NCBI RefSeq assembly: GCF_050003625.1
Contig: NC_134398.1
Span: 62,256,891 to 62,320,890, forward strand
Direction: 5' to 3'
DNA length: 64,000 bases
Source: Haematobia irritans
Lineage: Eukaryota > Arthropoda > Insecta > Diptera > Muscidae
Positions 62,329 through 64,000 of the stretch are shown one piece after another (the first letter of the stretch is position 1; each line of letters begins with the position of its first letter). A program made the position numbers and the translations under genes. The notes beneath the pieces were generated by a model. It saw only the letters and a list, made by a program, of their open reading frames with translations, did no database searches and was not told where the DNA came from.

Positions 62329-63702
62329 ATACACTTACACAAAAAAAACATGTTTGGACATGACAACCTCCATATAATGCATGTTTACAATATTTGACTT
62401 TCGCAAAAACCATATATTTTGCCTTTGCGAAAAAAAGTTTTCTGGGATTGAAAAATAATAACATAGTGGCAATAGCAATTAAATGGTCCACAAATATGTT
62501 CTATACTTTAAATGACAAATAGTAAGACCATTACATGATTGCGGTTATTGCACGCAGAGAAGAAACATGATTGTCACAATCATATTCGAAGAGCAAAATA
62601 ATATGATAGGAGCTATTTTTGCGGCGACCATGTAACATTTTAACCTGCAACCATGTTGGATCAGTGAACATGGTTCTAAGAAAAATATAATTGTCCTTAT
62701 CTAAAATGTTATTATATTGATAAAAAGAATTTTGTTTGAATGAAAAGACAATGGTCACGATTTAAAATGTTATGGTATTCATTCAAAATGTTTTTCTTCT
62801 AGTTAAAAGAACATGGTCACAACCTAAAATGTTTTGATCTTTATGAAAAAACTTTTTTCATCGTCGAAAAAAGGACGCCACTTGAGAAAAGAAAACACAA
62901 AATTACATTTATTTGTTTGTTTTTATTTATTTATAAACTAATTCATTGTTTATGTGTATTTATAATGCCGTTCAAGCAAACATCATATATTTTTACACAT
63001 TCTTTTTTTCAATTTCAACAATAAGTAATTATTCCATATTTACATCGTGCCCATCAAATGTACAAACGCAGACATCATGTAACTGCAAATAAAAATAAAG
63101 ATCCATATAGCAAAATGCAGAACAAAAACAGGTAAATTTTTTCAATTACACTTTCCTTTTTTGTGTTCACATAAAACCACGTGCCACTTCTGAATAAATA
63201 AATTAACACAAAACACAGTAAATCCGTATTCTCCGTCCATTCCAAGAAACAATCAACACACGACTGACGCGCAAAATGAAAATCGTGTGTACCTGCTCAA
63301 TGTTTTTATAAAATTCTTTTCGCTGCAAAAAAAGTTAAAAAAATTAAATGGTCACGAAAAAAATGTAAATGGTCTCTATGGTCATGTAATGGTTCTAGAC
63401 ATATCTATACTTAACCTATAAAAATAATTTTTTCCCTGTAAAAAAGTAAAAAAAATTGAATGGTCAGGTACATGATTTTCCCGATCATTTAATGGTCTCA
63501 AATTCTATCATTTAAATGATAGAACATGTTTGCGGTATTTGATAACCATTCAAATGCTTATTGCCACCATACATTTTTCTCCGCTCGAAAACTATTTTTA
63601 CAAAGACAAAATACATGGTTTTCGCGGCAATTACATGCTCTAGATAAGCATTAAATGGATGCGGCAACCATGTCCAAACATGGTTTTTCTGTGCGTGTGT
63701 AT
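62329..63702 (+). mobile_element. Long-TIR element, copy B (complete)
   Basis: The left ~200 bp (from ATACACTTACACAAAAAAAAC, CATGTTTGGACATG) is inverted at the right (CATGTCCAAACATGGTTTTT, GTGTGTAT). Similarity includes AAAACCATRTATTTTG and GTGGCAATA. Non-coding, ~1.37 kb. It shows the uninterrupted state of copy A at 1115-4535. Confidence 0.7.
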
Positions 63703-63763
63703 ACATTTTTTTCGTGGCCATTTAATTTTTCAGATATTTTTCAATGAAAACAGCATTTTTGTA

Positions 63764-64000
63764 GTTTACGTATACACCCCCAAAACAAATCGCTTCTGTA
63801 ACATATGCCGCAAACAGATTTTGCTTCAAGCATATATATTTTCAAGATTGGTCCAAACAAAATATTGTTTGTATTGTTAAAACATATTAAGTTTCACCTC
63901 AGGCATACACTGGTCGAAAGAAAAATTTAATGAAATTTTCTTTGTGTGGATACATTTTTAAGGCGTCAATTGGTTACTTCCATTATTTTACTTGCAGCAT
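63764..64000 (+). mobile_element. Left end of a TATGTTTG-family element
   Basis: ACACCCCCAAAACAAATCGCTTCTGTAACATATG, then TTTTGCTTCAAGCATATAT, as at 37592-37660. It loses similarity after ~63870, near the window edge. Confidence 0.5.

Overview
The window is repeat-dominated nuclear DNA of a higher fly (Diptera, Brachycera, probably a calyptrate/muscid-like species). I infer this from two 9.03-kb BEL/Pao retrotransposons, a jockey/I-group LINE, mariner and hAT transposons, and many A+T-rich TIR elements of kinds typical of fly genomes (words such as GTATATACGG and TATACCCTCC, and runs of a 29-bp AT minisatellite). No host protein-coding gene can be called with confidence. Every long reading frame belongs to a transposable element. 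Several junctions can be dated relative to one another because target-site duplications (TSDs) or 'empty' sites are visible.

Layout. 0-8.2 kb: a decayed LINE 3' end, a long-TIR element split by a ~2.4-kb tandem-unit TIR element, MITEs, a mostly blank stretch (4.9-6.2 kb), then more MITEs and a hAT end. 8.2-17.6 kb: two apparently identical direct copies of a 4670-bp segment (8216-12885 and 12886-17555), each ending inside a BEL element. 16.5-25.5 kb: BEL-1, complete on the minus strand, LTRs identical by eye, TSD GTAAC. 25.5-36.2 kb: nested MITEs, with an inverted pair of ~2-kb TIR elements, one split by a ~3.2-kb hAT-like insertion that itself carries a 1.47-kb element with perfect 17-bp TIRs. 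36.2-43.5 kb: a LINE scrap, a long-TIR element with a tRNA-like core, and a 3.4-kb LINE (minus, TSD TGTTTCTGTT). 43.5-48.6 kb: a mariner fossil, a complete MITE, TCACG-rich clusters, a 46-T run and a tandem-unit element. 48.6-57.7 kb: BEL-2, complete on the plus strand, TSD ATGAG. 57.7-64 kb: a possible host promoter or exon scrap, a hAT element with an 8-bp TSD, a LINE-end insertion and an internally deleted mariner copy, and a second long-TIR element.

How the parts work together. In both BEL copies gag-pol (Gag with zinc knuckles, aspartic protease, RT, RNase H, integrase) is followed 23 nt later by a separate 359-codon ORF in the position where some retroelements carry env. That ORF is not env-like. 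It repeats the zinc-knuckle plus protease module of gag-pol, with a changed catalytic context. It is open in both insertions, although gag-pol of BEL-2 has two frameshifts and BEL-1 has a 12-bp in-frame integrase deletion. This extra Gag/protease-like ORF is the most interesting item here.

All repeat coordinates come from reading and aligning by eye. Identities described as 'identical by eye' were not computed.
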